A stretch of DNA of 64,000 nucleotides from Halomonas faecis (GTDB lineage: Bacteria; Pseudomonadota; Gammaproteobacteria; Pseudomonadales; Halomonadaceae): NCBI RefSeq assembly GCF_010993975.1, contig NZ_JAACZO010000011.1, positions 186,001 to 250,000 on the forward strand. The letters run 5' to 3'. Made by a program: the position numbers and the translations under genes. This document shows, piece by piece, positions 8,470 through 17,100 of the stretch. How positions within the stretch are numbered: the stretch's first letter is position 1; the number at the start of each line of letters is the position of its first letter. The notes below the pieces were generated by a model. It was not told where the DNA came from. It saw only the letters and a list, made by a program, of their open reading frames with translations, and did not search any database.

Positions 8470-10380
8470 ATGACCACCTACAAGACCGAATTCCAGCGCT
8501 CCATCGAACAGCCCGATGCCTTTTGGGCAGAACAGGCTCGCCGCATTCCTTGGTTCACGCCGCCTTCGACCATTCTCGAATACGACGAGCAAGATCATGC
8601 CCGCTGGTTCGTCGATGGCGAGCTGAACATCTGTCATGCCGCTCTCGATCACCACGTGGCTGACGGCCGCGGCGACCAGCCAGCCGTGTTCTGGGACTCG
8701 CCGGTTACCGGCAGCAAGCGCACGCTGAGCTACCGCGAGATGCGCGACGAGGTCGCTCGTGTGGCGGGAGCCTTGCGCGATCTGGGTGTCGAAAAAGGCG
8801 ACAGGGTCGTCATCTACATGCCCATGGTGCCCGAGGCACTGATGGCCATGTACGCCTGCGCTCGGCTGGGGGCGGTGCACTCGGTGGTGTTCGGCGGCTT
8901 CGCGCCCCACGAGCTGGCCGTGCGCATCGACGACGCCAAGCCCAAGGTCGTGATGGCGGCTTCCTGTGGCATCGAGATCGATCGCGTGATTCCCTACAAG
9001 CCGATACTCGACGAAGCCGTTGTCCAGAGCGAGCACCAACCCGATGCCTGCATGATTCTGCAGCGCGAACGTCAACCAGCGACGCTGGGCCCCCGCGACC
9101 ATGACTGGTCGGCGTTGGTGGCCAAGGCCGAGCCGGCCGACTGCGTACCCGTCAAGGGCAGTGATCCGCTGTACGTGCTCTATACCTCGGGTACCACCGG
9201 CAAGCCCAAGGGCGTGGTCCGCGATACCGGAGGCTACGCGGTGGCCCTGCACTACTCCATGGAGACGGTCTACGACGTGGCGCCGGGCGACGTGTTCTTC
9301 TCCGCCTCGGACGTGGGCTGGGTCGTTGGCCACTCCTATATCGTCTACGCGCCGCTGCTGCGCGGTTGCACGACGGTGGTGTACGAAGGCAAGCCGGTGA
9401 AGACGCCCGATGCCGGTGCCTTCTGGCGTCTGATCAGCGAATACCGCGTCAAGAGCTTCTTCACGGCCCCCACGGCTTTTCGTGCCATCAAGAAGGAGGA
9501 CCCAGACGGCAAGCTGCTCGATCAGTACGACATCTCCTGCCTCAAGGCACTGTTCCTGGCGGGGGAGCGCCTCGACCCGCCGACCTTCCATTGGCTGGAC
9601 GATCTGCTCGACGTGCCGGTCATCGACCACTGGTGGCAAACCGAGACCGGTTGGCCGATCGCGGCCAACCTCCAGGGGCTCGAACCCATGCCCACCAAGG
9701 CCGGCAGTGCCACCGTGCCAGTACCGGGCTTCGACGTGCGAATCCTCGACCGGGAAGGAGAACGCGCCAAGTCGATGGAGCAGGGCAGCGTGGTCATCAA
9801 GCAGCCTTTGCCGCCGGGCTGCCTGACCGGCATCTGGGGCGATGCGCAACGCTTCCACAGTGCCTACATGGCGGCGTTCCCCGGTTACTACCTCACCGGT
9901 GACGGGGGTTATTTCGACGAAGACGGCTATCTCTTCATCATGGGGCGCACCGATGACGTGATCAATGTCGCTGGGCATCGCCTCTCTACCGGCGAGATGG
10001 AAGAGGTGGTCGGCGCCCATCCCGCGGTTGCCGAGTGTGCCGTCATCGGCATTCACGATGCACTCAAGGGCCAGGTACCCGTGGGCCTGGTGATACCCAA
10101 GGACGGGTTCGAGGGCGACGAAGTCGCCTTGGAAGAGGAACTGATCGATCGGGTCCGGCGGCAAATCGGCCCCGTTGCCTGTTTCAAGCAGGTATTGGTC
10201 GTCAACCGCTTGCCGAAAACCCGTTCCGGCAAGATCCTGCGCAAGTTGCTGCGCAATATCGCCGACGGCAAGGAGTACGGCGTGCCATCGACCATCGACG
10301 ATCCGGCCAGCCTGGAGGACGTCCACGAGGCCATGAAAGAGCGCTCGGTGGGTGCTTCCCATGATGCCCGACAGCTCTGA
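8470..10380 (+). CDS. prpE: Propionyl-CoA synthetase (propionate--CoA ligase)
   Basis: Activates propionate (and probably other short acids) to the acyl-CoA through an acyl-AMP. The 636-residue protein has the ACAS N-terminal domain (FWAEQARRIPWFTPP), the AMP-binding signature YTSGTTGKPKGVV at about 238, SDVGWVVGHSYIVYAPLL, the adenylate motif YLTGDGGYFDEDGYLFIMGR and the C-terminal catalytic-lysine motif RLPKTRSGKILRK (Lys about 588). The N-terminus and the short length match PrpE better than AcsA. ATG 8470 gives the PrpE-like start YKTEFQRSIEQPDAFW; an upstream GTG at 8425 is in frame. No prpBCD genes are adjacent. The PKTRSGK lysine is the known target of Pat-type acetylation in this family. 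Confidence 0.9.
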   Translation: MTTYKTEFQRSIEQPDAFWAEQARRIPWFTPPSTILEYDEQDHARWFVDGELNICHAALDHHVADGRGDQPAVFWDSPVTGSKRTLSYREMRDEVARVAGALRDLGVEKGDRVVIYMPMVPEALMAMYACARLGAVHSVVFGGFAPHELAVRIDDAKPKVVMAASCGIEIDRVIPYKPILDEAVVQSEHQPDACMILQRERQPATLGPRDHDWSALVAKAEPADCVPVKGSDPLYVLYTSGTTGKPKGVVRDTGGYAVALHYSMETVYDVAPGDVFFSASDVGWVVGHSYIVYAPLLRGCTTVVYEGKPVKTPDAGAFWRLISEYRVKSFFTAPTAFRAIKKEDPDGKLLDQYDISCLKALFLAGERLDPPTFHWLDDLLDVPVIDHWWQTETGWPIAANLQGLEPMPTKAGSATVPVPGFDVRILDREGERAKSMEQGSVVIKQPLPPGCLTGIWGDAQRFHSAYMAAFPGYYLTGDGGYFDEDGYLFIMGRTDDVINVAGHRLSTGEMEEVVGAHPAVAECAVIGIHDALKGQVPVGLVIPKDGFEGDEVALEEELIDRVRRQIGPVACFKQVLVVNRLPKTRSGKILRKLLRNIADGKEYGVPSTIDDPASLEDVHEAMKERSVGASHDARQL

Positions 10381-10403
10381 ATCATAACAAGGCACTAGCC
10401 ATT

Positions 10404-10429
10404 GCGACGCCGCCTCCGGGCGGCGTCGC
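10404..10429 (+). terminator. Perfect 11-bp hairpin after prpE
   Basis: GCGACGCCGCC (10404-10414), loop TCCG, GGCGGCGTCGC (10419-10429). It lies 24 bp after the prpE stop and is the likely end of that transcript, although no T-run follows, so it could also act as an mRNA-stabilising or read-through structure ahead of yhhQ. Confidence 0.6.
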
Positions 10430-10541
10430 GTCGTTCGCTGCCTTGGCCTGGCGGCGACGCCTGCGTATACTACGCCACTTCCATTCACGAGGGTTCCCTC
10501 ACCCCTCCTGCGCCGCCGGGCGCCTGAAAAAGGATCCATCG

Positions 10542-11213
10542 ATGTTCGCGCTTTCCCCTGCCCAGTATCGCCGTTGCCTCGTCCTGCTGGTGAGCTTCCA
10601 CATCTTGGTGATCACCGCCAGCAACTATCTGGTACAGATACCTTTCACTCTCTTCGGTTTTCATACCACCTGGGGGGCCTTCAGTTTCCCCTTCATCTTC
10701 CTGGCGACGGACCTCACCGTACGGCTGGTCGGCAAGGAGCCGGCGCGCGCCATCATCTTCCGCGTCATGCTGCCGGCGCTGGTGATTTCCTACTTGGTTT
10801 CGGTGATCTTTCCGCGCGGCAGCTTCGCCGGACTCGAAGCACTCGCCGAACTCAACCTGTTCGTCGCCCGCATCGCCGTGGCCAGTTTCATGGCCTACGT
10901 GCTGGGGCAACTGCTCGATGTCCAGGTGTTCGATCGGCTGCGCAGGCTGCGCGCCTGGTGGGGCGCGCCAGCCGTCTCGACCCTCTTCGGCAACCTGGCC
11001 GATACGGCGGCGTTCTTTTCCGTGGCATTCCATAACAGCCCGGATCCCTTCATGGCTGCCAACTGGATCGAGATTGCCTGGGTCGACTACGCGATCAAGC
11101 TGACCATCAGCCTGCTTTTCTTCCTGCCGCTGTACGGGGTTCTGCTTGCCTGGCTGAGTCGCCGTCTGGTGGCACTCACCGGGCAGCAGGATCTGGCGCC
11201 ACAGCGAGCCTGA
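10542..11213 (+). CDS. yhhQ: Queuosine precursor transporter YhhQ
   Basis: Integral inner-membrane importer of 7-cyano/7-aminomethyl-7-deazaguanine, the queuosine precursors, of the VUT/ECF-S-like family. The 223-residue protein follows E. coli YhhQ closely as I recall it: HILVITASNYLVQIPFTLFG, HTTWGAFSFPFIFLATDLTV, LFVARIAVASFMAYVLGQLL, STLFGNLADTAAFF and WVDYAIKLTISLLFFLPLYG. About six transmembrane helices are visible. I start at ATG 10542 (MFALSPAQYRR) instead of the upstream 10443 extension, which is non-homologous and overlaps the hairpin region. The esterase gene starts 24 bp downstream and may be co-transcribed. Confidence 0.93.
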   Translation: MFALSPAQYRRCLVLLVSFHILVITASNYLVQIPFTLFGFHTTWGAFSFPFIFLATDLTVRLVGKEPARAIIFRVMLPALVISYLVSVIFPRGSFAGLEALAELNLFVARIAVASFMAYVLGQLLDVQVFDRLRRLRAWWGAPAVSTLFGNLADTAAFFSVAFHNSPDPFMAANWIEIAWVDYAIKLTISLLFFLPLYGVLLAWLSRRLVALTGQQDLAPQRA

Positions 11214-11237
11214 CATGCCACCGATACGGGAGGTCCG

Positions 11238-12020
11238 ATGACCGTCGATCTCAACCATGTGGACACGGGCGGGGAGGGCATTCCCCTCGTCGTGATACAC
11301 GGGCTGCTGGGTAGCGCCGACAATTGGCGCTCCCACGTCAAGCAGTGGCAGCAACGGTGCCGCGTCGTCGCCGTCGATCTGCGCAACCACGGTCGCTCGC
11401 CCCATGCCGATGGCATGAGCTATGCCGCCATGGCCGCTGATCTGGAGGCGCTCCTCGATCGGCTGGGTATCGAGCGTGCCCATTTGCTGGGGCACTCCAT
11501 GGGCGGCAAGGTCGCGATCAGCGTGGCGCGGCTCCACCCCCAGCGGGTTGCCTCATTGATCATCGCCGATATCGCTCCACAAGCGTACGGACACGACCAT
11601 GACGCGGTATTCGCCGGCCTGCGACGCGTCGAGCAGGGGCAGCCCGGCAATCGCCGCGAAGCCGATGCGCTGTTGGCAGAGCACGTGGAAGAACGCGCCG
11701 TTCGGCTGTTTCTCGCCACCAACCTGGAGCGCGATGACGATGGCATATTGCGGCTGCGAATCGGGCTCGATGAAATCGAAGGTGACTACGACGCCATCAT
11801 GCAGGCGCCGGCAGGAGAGGGCAGCTATGACGGCCCGGTCTTGGTGCTGCGCGGCGACCGCTCGCCCTATGTGACCGACGCCATGCTGCCAAGGCTTCAC
11901 CAGGTGTTGCCGCAAGCGCAGCTGGTGGCCTTGGAAAATGCCGGGCACTGGCTGCATGCCGAGCAGCCCGAGGCATTCCAGACTGCCGTCAACGATTTCC
12001 TCGGCTCCCTCGAGGCGTGA
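11238..12020 (+). CDS. Alpha/beta-hydrolase, YbfF-type esterase
   Basis: A 260-residue single-domain alpha/beta hydrolase. It shows the oxyanion-hole region VVIHGLLGSADNW, the strand VVAVDLRNHGRSPH, the nucleophile elbow GHSMGG (Ser87), a later acidic residue in VLRGDRSPYV and the catalytic His in NAGHWLHAEQPEAF. The pattern DLRNHGRSP and the length fit E. coli YbfF, an esterase active on short acyl and acyl-CoA esters, but the physiological substrate is unknown. It follows yhhQ by 24 bp with GGGAGG ahead of the ATG, and is convergent with the next gene (1 bp between stop codons). Confidence 0.88.
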   Translation: MTVDLNHVDTGGEGIPLVVIHGLLGSADNWRSHVKQWQQRCRVVAVDLRNHGRSPHADGMSYAAMAADLEALLDRLGIERAHLLGHSMGGKVAISVARLHPQRVASLIIADIAPQAYGHDHDAVFAGLRRVEQGQPGNRREADALLAEHVEERAVRLFLATNLERDDDGILRLRIGLDEIEGDYDAIMQAPAGEGSYDGPVLVLRGDRSPYVTDAMLPRLHQVLPQAQLVALENAGHWLHAEQPEAFQTAVNDFLGSLEA

Positions 12021-12021
12021 A

Positions 12022-13290
12022 TCAAGGAGCGGGAGCGCCCAGATCGACGGCTAGGCGCTCCACGGGGCTCGCGCTGTCGATCAATCCCGCTTCCAACAAC
12101 ATTTCCTCGAATCGAGCATACCGCCCTTGGTCCACGGCGGCAGGTCGCTGAGCGAGACGTGGAAAGACATCCTTCCACGCTTCATGCATGACGGGGTCAT
12201 CCAGGGCCGGCTCGGCTTCCGTCATTAGCTCCCAGGCTTCCTCGCGGTGATTGACGATCCAAAGCGTGGCTTTTTCGAGTGCGGTTACGAGCTCTCGAAT
12301 GGCTTCGCGCTTGCTGCTCAAACGGTCGCGATTGGCCATCAGGATCAAGCCATCATGGCCCAGCAATCCATGCTCTTCGAGGCGCAGCATGCGCGTAGGA
12401 ATGCCCTCATCGGCAAGTTGACGCGGCACCAGGTGACGCTGGTGGACTACCACGCCATCCAGGCTGCCCTCGCGCATGGCATCCATTACCGCGTAGCTCA
12501 CATCCTCGAGCTCCATGCCATCCGGGAGGCCATTGGTCGTCGCGAGCGGGGAATTCAGCAGGGTGGCGCTGTCTTGCACGGTATAACCGAGGTGTAGCTG
12601 CGGCAGAGCCCGTGGCGAATCCTGGCTTTCGTTTTCACCTTCGGCTTCCGTCTCGAATAGCGCTTGTCGCAGTACGATGCCCGTGACGGGGGAGTCGATC
12701 AGCGTGGCCACGCGCACCAACGGCATCCCCTGATCGACCAGTAGATGTAGCAGGGGCTGACGTCCGAGTGCCAGGTCGGTACGCCCGGCGGCCAACAACT
12801 TGGCGGGCACGTTAGGATCGGCAGGGTTGATCAGTGTCACCTCCAGCCCCTGGCGCTTGAAGAACCCTTTCTCGCGAGCCACCAGCAGGGCGGCGTGCTG
12901 CGGGTTGAGATACCAGTCGAGGGTGATGGTGAGCGGTGTCACCGGCGGTGGCGCAATGGGTTCAGCCGGCTCGAACGCCACCGAGGGCACTTCCGGAATG
13001 AGCGTATCGGGCGACACGGCATCGGTAACGGGGGCATCCAGAAACGAGGGTCCCTCGACGACGGGGGGAACTTCAACGATGGCTGGTGCCTCGATCAGTG
13101 GCGTGCCGGCTGCCGCAGGCTCATCGGGCATGCCGACATGCGGCGGTGGCAAAATCGCTGCTGAATCCTGTGGCTGCGGCATGGCGTTCTCGCCGTCAGC
13201 CGGCGCGGCGAGGGTCGGTGGCAAGGCCAGGAAAATCAGGGCCGCAACGAGCCAGGAAGCGAAAGCGAAGGAAGTACGAGCCTTGATCAT
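12022..13290 (-). CDS. NMT1/ThiY-like solute-binding protein with long Pro/Glu-rich linker
   Basis: A 422-residue exported protein. After a signal peptide (about 1-25, ending LPPTLAAPAD) comes a low-complexity linker of about 80 residues rich in Pro, Val, Glu and Ala (for example EAPAIVEVPPVVEGPSF), then an NMT1/SsuA-type periplasmic binding domain: ITLDWYLNPQHAALLVAREK, KGFFKRQGLEVTLI, LLAAGRTDLALGRQPLL. This pattern is typical of pyrimidine/thiamine-precursor or sulfonate binding proteins. No permease or ATPase is adjacent, so it is an orphan and the ligand is unknown. I chose ATG 13290 because the 515-residue extension upstream lacks homology and the signal peptide begins here. It is divergent from the antiporter gene. 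Confidence 0.8.
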   Translation of the reverse strand: MIKARTSFAFASWLVAALIFLALPPTLAAPADGENAMPQPQDSAAILPPPHVGMPDEPAAAGTPLIEAPAIVEVPPVVEGPSFLDAPVTDAVSPDTLIPEVPSVAFEPAEPIAPPPVTPLTITLDWYLNPQHAALLVAREKGFFKRQGLEVTLINPADPNVPAKLLAAGRTDLALGRQPLLHLLVDQGMPLVRVATLIDSPVTGIVLRQALFETEAEGENESQDSPRALPQLHLGYTVQDSATLLNSPLATTNGLPDGMELEDVSYAVMDAMREGSLDGVVVHQRHLVPRQLADEGIPTRMLRLEEHGLLGHDGLILMANRDRLSSKREAIRELVTALEKATLWIVNHREEAWELMTEAEPALDDPVMHEAWKDVFPRLAQRPAAVDQGRYARFEEMLLEAGLIDSASPVERLAVDLGAPAP

Positions 13291-13417
13291 GGGTGGGGCA
13301 GTGCTCCAGCCAGTGGTGAGGCGCCAGTTTATCCTCGCCCCCTTGGCGAAGCCAGCCGGCCCACCAACGCGAAGCCCGCGAGCATGGCATAATGGCTCCC
13401 CCGGCTGAGAGGAGCCT

Positions 13418-15124
13418 ATGGAGACCATCAACACGCTTTTTCTGCTCAGCGGTTTTCTGATCGCGCTGAGCGTCGTCGCCAGTCGTCTTTCCAGCATGGT
13501 AGGGCTACCTCTGCTGCTGATCTTCCTCGCCCTGGGCATGCTGGCGGGCGAGGAAGGCGTGCTGGGCATCCAGTTCGACGATTACTCGCTGGCGTTCTTG
13601 ATCGGTCACCTCGCGCTGGCCATGATCCTGCTCGACGGCGGCTTGCGCACGCGCCTCAAGACCTTCCGGGTTGGCTTCAGACCGGCACTCTCGCTGGCCA
13701 CGCTGGGCGTCTTCGTGACCAGCGCGCTGGTCGGCGTGATTGCCATGTGGGTCTTCGACCTGACGATCGTGCAGGGGCTGCTGGTCGGTGCCATCGTCGG
13801 TTCCACGGATGCCGCAGCGGTATTCTCCATGCTCAGTGGTCGCGGCGTGCATCTCAACGAGCGGGTCAGTGCCACCCTGGAAATCGAGTCGGGAACCAAC
13901 GACCCGATGGCCATCTTCCTCACGCTGTTGCTGGTCGAACTGCTGGTCGGCGACCTGGGCGGCGTGCCCGAGACGCTGATGTTCCTGGTCAGCCAATTCG
14001 GTCTGGCAATGGTCATCGGGCTGGGCGGGGGATGGCTCAGCGCACGGTTGATTCGTTGGCTGGACCTGGCGCCGGGTCTCTACTCGCTGCTGGCCCTGGC
14101 GCTTGGTTTCGCGGTGTTCGGGTTGACGGGATTCCTGGGAGGCAGCGGCTTTCTGGCCATCTATCTGACAGGACTGATGATCGGCAACCAGCCGGGCCGT
14201 CATCTCAACTTCATCCTTCCCGTGCATGACGGCCTTGCCTGGCTCAGCCAGATCGGCCTCTTTCTGATTCTCGGGCTACTGGTGTCACCCTCCGAGCTTC
14301 TCAATTACGCACTACCTGCCACCTTGGTCGCCATGGCGCTGATTCTCGTGGCACGCCCTGTGGCGGTACTCGTCAGCGTCAAGCCGTTCTTCAAGTTTCG
14401 CTGGCGGGAGCTCTTTTTCATTGCCTGGGTCGGGCTGCGTGGTGCCGTTCCCATCGTGCTGGCCATCTTCCCGGTGATCGGGGGGGTGGACAACGCTTCG
14501 CTCTATTTCAACGTCGCCTTTGCCGTGGTACTGCTTTCTTTGCTCATCCAGGGCGGCAGCCTGCCGCTGATGGCGCGCTGGATGAAAGTGGAAATCCCCA
14601 AGGGGGTGACGCCAAATCACCGCGGTCCGCTGGGCATCCTCCCGGAGAACGATTACGAAATGTTCGTCTACCAGGTCGACAACAGCGACCTGGATGACGT
14701 ACCCATTCGTCTGTTGCGCTTTCCTTCCGGTGCAGTGATCTCGGCGCTGTTTCGCGAGCACGCCATGCTGCACCCCAAGGGCAGCACCCGCCTCAAGCTG
14801 GGCGATGTGATCTGCGTGATCGGTCGCGCCGACGACCTGCCAGCGCTCAATCGTCTGTTCAGTGGCGATACCAAGCTCAAGCAGGAACGTGCCTTCTTCG
14901 GTACCTTCACCTTCGACGGCGATGCGCGGATGGGCGACATCGCCAGTGCCTACGGTCTGACGTTGAGCCCTGGCGAAACCGACATGACACTGGGTGAATT
15001 CGTCTCGCTGCGCGTGGGGGGGCATCCCGTGGTCGGCGACGACGTCGACTGGCACGGCATTCATTGGGTAGTGAGCCAGATGGAGGGCAACAAGGTCACG
15101 CGCGTTGGCTTGCGGCTCTACTGA
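13418..15124 (+). CDS. nhaP2: K+/H+ antiporter, NhaP2/CvrA type
   Basis: Exchanges K+ (or Na+) for protons across the inner membrane and helps volume and ion homeostasis. The 568-residue protein has a CPA1-type domain with about 12 transmembrane helices, including VGSTDAAAVFSML, ESGTNDPMAIFLTLLLVELL and AWVGLRGAVPIVLAIFPVIG, followed by a cytoplasmic part: a TrkA-C domain (RLLRFPSGAVISALFREHAM, LGDVICVIGRADDLPALNRL) and a CorC/HlyC transporter-associated domain at the end (LGEFVSLRVGGHPVVGDDVD). This domain order and length match E. coli NhaP2 (CvrA). AGAGGAG precedes the ATG. In a halophile a potassium antiporter fits the ectoine genes elsewhere in the window. Confidence 0.92.
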   Translation: METINTLFLLSGFLIALSVVASRLSSMVGLPLLLIFLALGMLAGEEGVLGIQFDDYSLAFLIGHLALAMILLDGGLRTRLKTFRVGFRPALSLATLGVFVTSALVGVIAMWVFDLTIVQGLLVGAIVGSTDAAAVFSMLSGRGVHLNERVSATLEIESGTNDPMAIFLTLLLVELLVGDLGGVPETLMFLVSQFGLAMVIGLGGGWLSARLIRWLDLAPGLYSLLALALGFAVFGLTGFLGGSGFLAIYLTGLMIGNQPGRHLNFILPVHDGLAWLSQIGLFLILGLLVSPSELLNYALPATLVAMALILVARPVAVLVSVKPFFKFRWRELFFIAWVGLRGAVPIVLAIFPVIGGVDNASLYFNVAFAVVLLSLLIQGGSLPLMARWMKVEIPKGVTPNHRGPLGILPENDYEMFVYQVDNSDLDDVPIRLLRFPSGAVISALFREHAMLHPKGSTRLKLGDVICVIGRADDLPALNRLFSGDTKLKQERAFFGTFTFDGDARMGDIASAYGLTLSPGETDMTLGEFVSLRVGGHPVVGDDVDWHGIHWVVSQMEGNKVTRVGLRLY

Positions 15125-15197
15125 CCGTGGTAAGGCCTTGATCGCACACTGCTCTTGACCTTGGCGGAAAAGCTGATAAGATGCATCGCCGTGAGCC

Positions 15198-15287
15198 GGA
15201 GGGATGGCAGAGCGGTTGAATGCACCGGTCTTGAAAACCGGCGAAGGTGAGAGCCTTCCCTGGGTTCGAATCCCAGTCCCTCCGCCA
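15198..15287 (+). tRNA. tRNA-Ser (anticodon UGA)
   Basis: Acceptor stem GGAGGGA (15198-15204) pairs with TCCCTCC (15277-15283), followed by discriminator G and encoded CCA (15285-15287). The D-loop GGCAGAGCGGTTGAATG, anticodon loop CTTGAAA with anticodon TGA flanked by ACCGGT/ACCGG stems, a long class II variable arm (GAAGG/CCTTC) and the T-arm GGGTTCGAATCCC are all present. The long variable arm and UGA anticodon identify tRNA-Ser. No integrated element follows it. Confidence 0.97.
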
Positions 15288-15305
15288 CTCACTCGAATTG
15301 CCAAG

Positions 15306-15352
15306 CACCCCGCACGTTCTTGCCGTTGGCAAGCAACCTGCGGGGTGTTTTC
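15306..15352 (+). terminator. Terminator after tRNA-Ser
   Basis: CACCCCGCA (15306-15314) pairs with TGCGGGGTG (15339-15347) and is followed by a T-rich tract (TTTTC). A second small hairpin, CTTGCC-GTT-GGCAAG, sits inside the loop. A good Rho-independent terminator for the tRNA transcript. Confidence 0.85.
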
Positions 15353-15396
15353 GTAGGTGACCGTGTAGCGTTGCCCAAGCATGGTAGAATAATGCA

Positions 15397-15864
15397 ATGA
15401 ACACTAACGTGAACCATGCCCATGGGGTTCGCCCGATCGCTTCGGTATCCGCTGTGGTGGTCCGTGATTCCCGAATTCTGATGGTTCGCCGTCGCAACCC
15501 GCCCAATGCCGGTCGGCTGGCGTTGCCGGGCGGCAAGGTCGAACCGGGAGAAACCCTGCGAGCCGCAGCGGCGCGCGAACTCCGCGAGGAAACCGGCGTA
15601 GAGGCCGAGCCTCGCGAGGTATTGACCGCCATCGACGTGCTCAGCCACGACGCGGAAGGGGAGTTGCTCTCGCATTACGTGATCGTCGTGATTCGTCTGC
15701 TGTGGCGTGGTGGTGAAGAGGCCGCTGCCGACGATGCCAGTGAACTGGTATGGCTGGACCTGGCGGATCTGGAGGAAGCTGGTGACGATGTCTGCGTGAC
15801 TGCCGCCCGCGTGGCATGGGAGACCTTGCACGCGGGTGAGAAGGGAAAAGTAGCGTTGAAGTGA
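15397..15864 (+). CDS. NUDIX hydrolase (ADP-ribose pyrophosphatase-like)
   Basis: A 155-residue protein with a complete Nudix box: GGKVEPGETLRAAAARELRE followed by ETG. Upstream is SVSAVVVRDSRILMVRRRNP and LALPG, typical of ADP-ribose pyrophosphatase or MutT-like enzymes. It would hydrolyse a nucleoside diphosphate linked to another group; the substrate cannot be read from sequence. It lies between the tRNA terminator and yccA, on the same strand, with its own ATG at 15397. Confidence 0.88.
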   Translation: MNTNVNHAHGVRPIASVSAVVVRDSRILMVRRRNPPNAGRLALPGGKVEPGETLRAAAARELREETGVEAEPREVLTAIDVLSHDAEGELLSHYVIVVIRLLWRGGEEAAADDASELVWLDLADLEEAGDDVCVTAARVAWETLHAGEKGKVALK

Positions 15865-15956
15865 GGTCGAACGACACCTTGCGTGGGGAACCCGGAGTGG
15901 GCATTCTAGGTCAATTCCAAGGTCAACCCAGATCAATCATAGGGAGCTCTGCACCA

Positions 15957-16625
15957 ATGGCCTATCAAGAGACTCATGTAACGCAGCGGACGTCTCAGGC
16001 GGTCAGCACCAACAAAGTGCTCCGCAACACCTACGGCCTGCTGGCCATGACGCTGCTGTTCTCTGCAGCGACCGCTGGCGCCGCCATGGCCATGGGTATC
16101 GAACGGATGAACATCCTGGTGTTCTTCATCGGTGCCTACGGTCTGATGTTCCTGGTACACAAGACTGCCAACTCCGCCATGGGGCTGCTGTCGACCTTCG
16201 CTTTCACCGGTTTCATGGGCTTCACACTGGGGCCGATCCTCAGTGCCTATCTCGCCATGCCGAATGGCGCGGCGCTGATCATGAACGCCCTGGCCATGAC
16301 GGGCGCGACCTTCGTGGGCCTCTCCGCGGTGGCCTTGGTGACCAAGAAGGACTTCGGTTTTCTAGCCAACTTCCTGATGGCCGGTGCCATCGTGCTGATC
16401 CTGGCCATGGTGGCCGGGCTGATCTTCCAGATTCCCTCGTTGATGCTGATGGTTTCCGCCGGCTTCGTGCTCTTCGCCTCGGCGGCGATTCTCTACCAGA
16501 CCAGCGAGATCGTGCACCGTGCCGGAGAAACCAACTATATCCTGGCCACCATCACGCTCTACGTCTCCATCTACAACCTGTTCGTCAGCCTGCTTTCGCT
16601 GCTCGGCATCATGAGCAGCGACTGA
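15957..16625 (+). CDS. yccA: Bax inhibitor-1 / YccA family membrane protein
   Basis: A 222-residue inner-membrane protein with seven hydrophobic segments, a modulator and substrate of the FtsH protease in E. coli. The sequence tracks E. coli YccA as I recall it: STNKVLRNTYGLLAMTLLFS, YGLMFLVHKTANSAMGLLST, FAFTGFMGFTLGPILSAYL and, at the C-terminus, AGETNYILATITLYVSIYNL followed by FVSLLSLLGI. The start at 15957 (MAYQETHVTQRTSQ) has AGGGAG about 10 nt upstream; the in-frame upstream extension from 15861 is not conserved. A strong terminator follows it. Confidence 0.93.
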   Translation: MAYQETHVTQRTSQAVSTNKVLRNTYGLLAMTLLFSAATAGAAMAMGIERMNILVFFIGAYGLMFLVHKTANSAMGLLSTFAFTGFMGFTLGPILSAYLAMPNGAALIMNALAMTGATFVGLSAVALVTKKDFGFLANFLMAGAIVLILAMVAGLIFQIPSLMLMVSAGFVLFASAAILYQTSEIVHRAGETNYILATITLYVSIYNLFVSLLSLLGIMSSD

Positions 16626-16649
16626 CACGGCCTGAACGTATCGGTAGAC

Positions 16650-16680
16650 GGGCCCCGCCAAGGCGGGGCCCTTGCATTTG
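16650..16680 (+). terminator. Terminator after yccA
   Basis: GGGCCCCGCC (16650-16659), AA, GGCGGGGCCC (16662-16671), then TTGCATTT. A strong GC stem with a weak T tract, 24 bp past the yccA stop and just ahead of tusD. Confidence 0.75.
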
Positions 16681-16695
16681 AGGCAGCGGACATCC

Positions 16696-17088
16696 ATGCG
16701 CTACGCACTGCTCGTCCAGGGAGCCCCCTACAGCCACCAGGCTTCGCACTCCGCGCTGCGTTTCGCCCAGGCCGTGGTAGCACGCGGCCATACCCTCGAC
16801 AGCGTCTTCTTCTACCACGATGGCGTCTACAATGCCGCACGCCTGGCAGCCCCCCCCCAGGACGAGCCGCATCTGCCGGACGCTTGGTGCGATCTGCATG
16901 CTCAGCACGCCACGGCGCTTCTGGTATGCATTGCCTCTGCCTTGCGCCGCGGTTTGCTCGACGAGCGCGAGGCGGTGCGGCATGGCAAGGTGGGGCACAG
17001 CCTCGAGCCTCCCTTCGAGCTGACCGGCCTTGGCCAGTTGATCGACCTGGGCCAACGCTGCGATCGCCTGGTGACGTTTTCACCCTGA
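16696..17088 (+). CDS. tusD: Sulfur transfer protein TusD
   Basis: Subunit of the TusBCD complex that accepts persulfide sulfur from TusA and passes it to TusE during 2-thiolation of tRNA wobble uridine. The 130-residue DsrE-family protein begins MRYALLVQGAPYSHQASHSA, with VFFYHDGVYNAARLAAPP and a Cys in ATALLVCIASALRRGLLDE at the position of the catalytic Cys of E. coli TusD (Cys78). I start at ATG 16696; an in-frame start at 16672 only adds residues from the terminator region. It heads a compact operon tusD-tusC-tusB-tusE-acpH, spaced 12, 21, 0 and 34 bp. Confidence 0.93.
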   Translation: MRYALLVQGAPYSHQASHSALRFAQAVVARGHTLDSVFFYHDGVYNAARLAAPPQDEPHLPDAWCDLHAQHATALLVCIASALRRGLLDEREAVRHGKVGHSLEPPFELTGLGQLIDLGQRCDRLVTFSP

Positions 17089-17100
17089 GGAGATCATCCC

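Noticed and set aside
8428..10539. 703-codon minus-strand open frame opposite prpE
   Set aside because: A shadow frame of a well-supported acyl-CoA synthetase gene; no motifs and no ribosome binding site logic.
15198..15287. tRNA-Ser as an integration site
   Set aside because: The gene is intact and there is no repeat of its 3' end or integrase next to it.
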